From positions 1,612,001 to 1,676,000 of the forward strand of contig NZ_CP150300.1 of the NCBI RefSeq assembly GCF_037991315.1: 64,000 bases of DNA. Reading direction: 5' to 3'. How positions within the stretch are numbered: position 1 is the stretch's first letter; the number at the start of each line of letters is the position of its first letter. Origin of the DNA: Paenibacillus sp. FSL H8-0079. Lineage in GTDB: Bacteria; Bacillota; Bacilli; Paenibacillales; Paenibacillaceae. The notes beneath the pieces were generated by a model, which did no database searches, was not told where the DNA came from, and saw only the letters and a list, made by a program, of their open reading frames with translations. Of the stretch, positions 63,222 to 64,000 are shown piece by piece. The translations under genes and the position numbers were made by a program.

Positions 63222-63725
63222 ATGAAGCTGGAAGATGTGCAGATTGAATATGCGCGCCTGGAGGACTTGCCGAGGATTGTGGAAATCTATAATTCCACCA
63301 TTGAGAGCCGCATGGTAACAGCGGACTTGGAGCCGGTGACGGTGGAGCAACGTGTTCCGTGGTTCGAGGAACATTCACCGGATCATCGTCCGCTTTGGGT
63401 GATGAAGCAGGCAGGACGGGTGGTAGCCTGGGCGAGCCTCAGTTCGTTCTATGGACGGCCTGCGTATAATGGAACAGTTGAAGTCAGTGTATACGTGGAT
63501 CAGCAATGCCGCGGGATTGGGGCTGGCGGACGTTTGCTCGAAACTGTATTTGCGGCGTGTCCTGCACTTGGAATTACGACGATTCTCGGATTTGTCTTTG
63601 GTCATAATGAACCGAGTCTGGGGTTATTGCGCAAGCATGGTTTTGAACAGTGGGGGTATTATCCCGAAGTGGCTGTGCTGAATGGTGTGAATCGGGATTT
63701 GGCGATTTTGGGCAAAAAAATATAA
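63222..63725 (+). CDS. GNAT acetyltransferase, phosphinothricin-acetyltransferase type
   Basis: 167 residues from ATG 63222 behind GGAGGAATAGCG. GNAT fold with 'IRIVEIYNSTIESRMVTAD'-like start ('LPRIVEIYNSTIES'), 'WASLSSFYGRPAYNGTVEVSVYV' region and the acetyl-CoA loop 'QQCRGIGAGGRLLE'. 'GFVFGHNEPSLGLLRKHGFEQWGYYPEVAVLNG' region fits the Pat/Bar-like branch. Natural substrate unknown; detoxification of amino-acid analogues is usual in the family. Confidence 0.88.
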   Translation: MKLEDVQIEYARLEDLPRIVEIYNSTIESRMVTADLEPVTVEQRVPWFEEHSPDHRPLWVMKQAGRVVAWASLSSFYGRPAYNGTVEVSVYVDQQCRGIGAGGRLLETVFAACPALGITTILGFVFGHNEPSLGLLRKHGFEQWGYYPEVAVLNGVNRDLAILGKKI

Positions 63726-63757
63726 GTGTCGTTCTTGTTCGTGAGATAAGAACATTG

Positions 63758-63798
63758 AAAACCTCCAACCTAAATTAATAGGATTGGAGGTTTTTTGT
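63758..63798. terminator. bidirectional terminator
   Basis: AAACCTCCAAcCT pairs with AGgaTTGGAGGTTT around an AT-rich loop, followed by TTTTTT; a small GTTCTT/AAGAAC hairpin precedes it. It lies between the GNAT gene and the converging DinB-like gene. Confidence 0.85.
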
Positions 63799-63840
63799 CG
63801 TACAACTATATTCTTCGCTATGTGAAAGTTGAGGTTGTGT

Positions 63841-64000
63841 TTATATGCCAAGCTTATGCTTAACCCCTTGAATCTGTCCCAGATGACGTTCCTCATGATA
63901 ACTTGCAAAGTCAATCCACTGGGTAAGATCCATCTCACCGAATACGGGATGAGAAAAGGACTTGCTGCGCAGCAGGTCAGGGTCATGATCCAATGCAAAG
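63841..64000 (-). CDS. DinB-like protein, C-terminal end
   Basis: Minus-strand frame running in from the window edge and ending in TAA at 63841-63843; 52 residues are visible. 'FSHPVFGEMDLTQWIDFASYHEERHLGQIQG' in pieces shows the HPxFG...QW...HxxRHxxQI pattern of DinB/YfiT-type four-helix proteins, where the two His residues bind a metal. Function, often thiol or DNA-damage related, cannot be told from this end. Confidence 0.75.
   Translation of the reverse strand, partial: FALDHDPDLLRSKSFSHPVFGEMDLTQWIDFASYHEERHLGQIQGVKHKLGI

Noticed and set aside
1..64000. Mobile elements, CRISPR arrays, tRNA or rRNA genes
   Set aside because: No transposase, integrase, regularly spaced repeats or cloverleaf-type sequence was seen; the only repeats are the palindromic units listed.

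Overview
The window looks like chromosomal DNA of a Gram-positive, endospore-former-type Firmicute, most likely Paenibacillus. Base composition is moderate. Ribosome-binding sites are strong and AGGAGG-like, and intrinsic terminators with long T runs are common. Regulatory RNAs of Bacillales type are present (threonyl T-box, preQ1-I, cobalamin). Many proteins have clear Bacillus counterparts (TcyP, LplJ, DUF2621, PpnP, YigZ, YjbQ), and an FHA/DUF6382 protein follows a tad pilus locus. The genus is an inference. No tRNA, rRNA, CRISPR, transposase, integrase or phage gene was seen.

Layout: 1-285 is the end of a VOC/glyoxalase-like gene. 448-9290 is a compact type IVb (Flp/Tad) pilus operon: TadZ-like ATPase, TadA motor, TadB/TadC platform, Flp pilin, two TadE-like pseudopilins, a large DUF5702 surface protein and an A24 prepilin peptidase. 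An FHA-domain protein follows (9590-11362) after a gap holding two copies of a dispersed palindromic repeat. 11388-15691 holds a SDR-like epimerase, a DUF2621 protein, endonuclease IV, formyltetrahydrofolate deformylase and a small membrane protein. 16126-21609 is central metabolism: transketolase, nucleoside phosphorylase PpnP, glucose-6-phosphate isomerase, then YigZ and a TetR regulator. 22547-26312 is a sulfate ABC importer operon. 26471-29594 holds a hypothetical gene, a candidate structured RNA, a PhnP-like hydrolase, an ECF-type sigma factor and a ClpP paralogue. 29694-32523 is a MocR-type regulator divergent from an EamA exporter. 32676-34542 holds a HAD phosphatase and a lipoate ligase.

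34796-46279 is a large cobamide salvage region. CobD, CbiZ, CbiB and a CobC-like phosphatase are followed by a cobalamin riboswitch with its own terminator. Then come BtuFCD-type uptake genes, CobT, CobU, CobS and cobyric acid synthase. No corrin-ring synthesis genes are present, so this region imports corrinoids, remodels them (CbiZ) and rebuilds the nucleotide loop.

46413-64000 holds a chemoreceptor, the cystine transporter TcyP, a queuosine-precursor transporter under a preQ1-I riboswitch, an M24 peptidase, a sugar-dehydrogenase-like lipoprotein, a frameshifted metallo-beta-lactamase-fold gene with a perfect 24-bp palindrome at the lesion, a HEPN-like small protein, an SDR, thrS with a T-box leader, a two-component system divergent from an M23 lipoprotein, a GNAT acetyltransferase and the end of a DinB-like gene.

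The points most worth a second look are the palindrome-associated frameshift at 55092-55197, the dispersed nested-palindrome repeat family (9305, 9430, 38879), the structured non-coding stretch at 26930-27143, the TadE pseudopilin fused to an extracellular beta-sandwich domain, the sigma factor/ClpP pair, and three operator-like repeat pairs (31165-31192, 38461-38490, 61886-61903).
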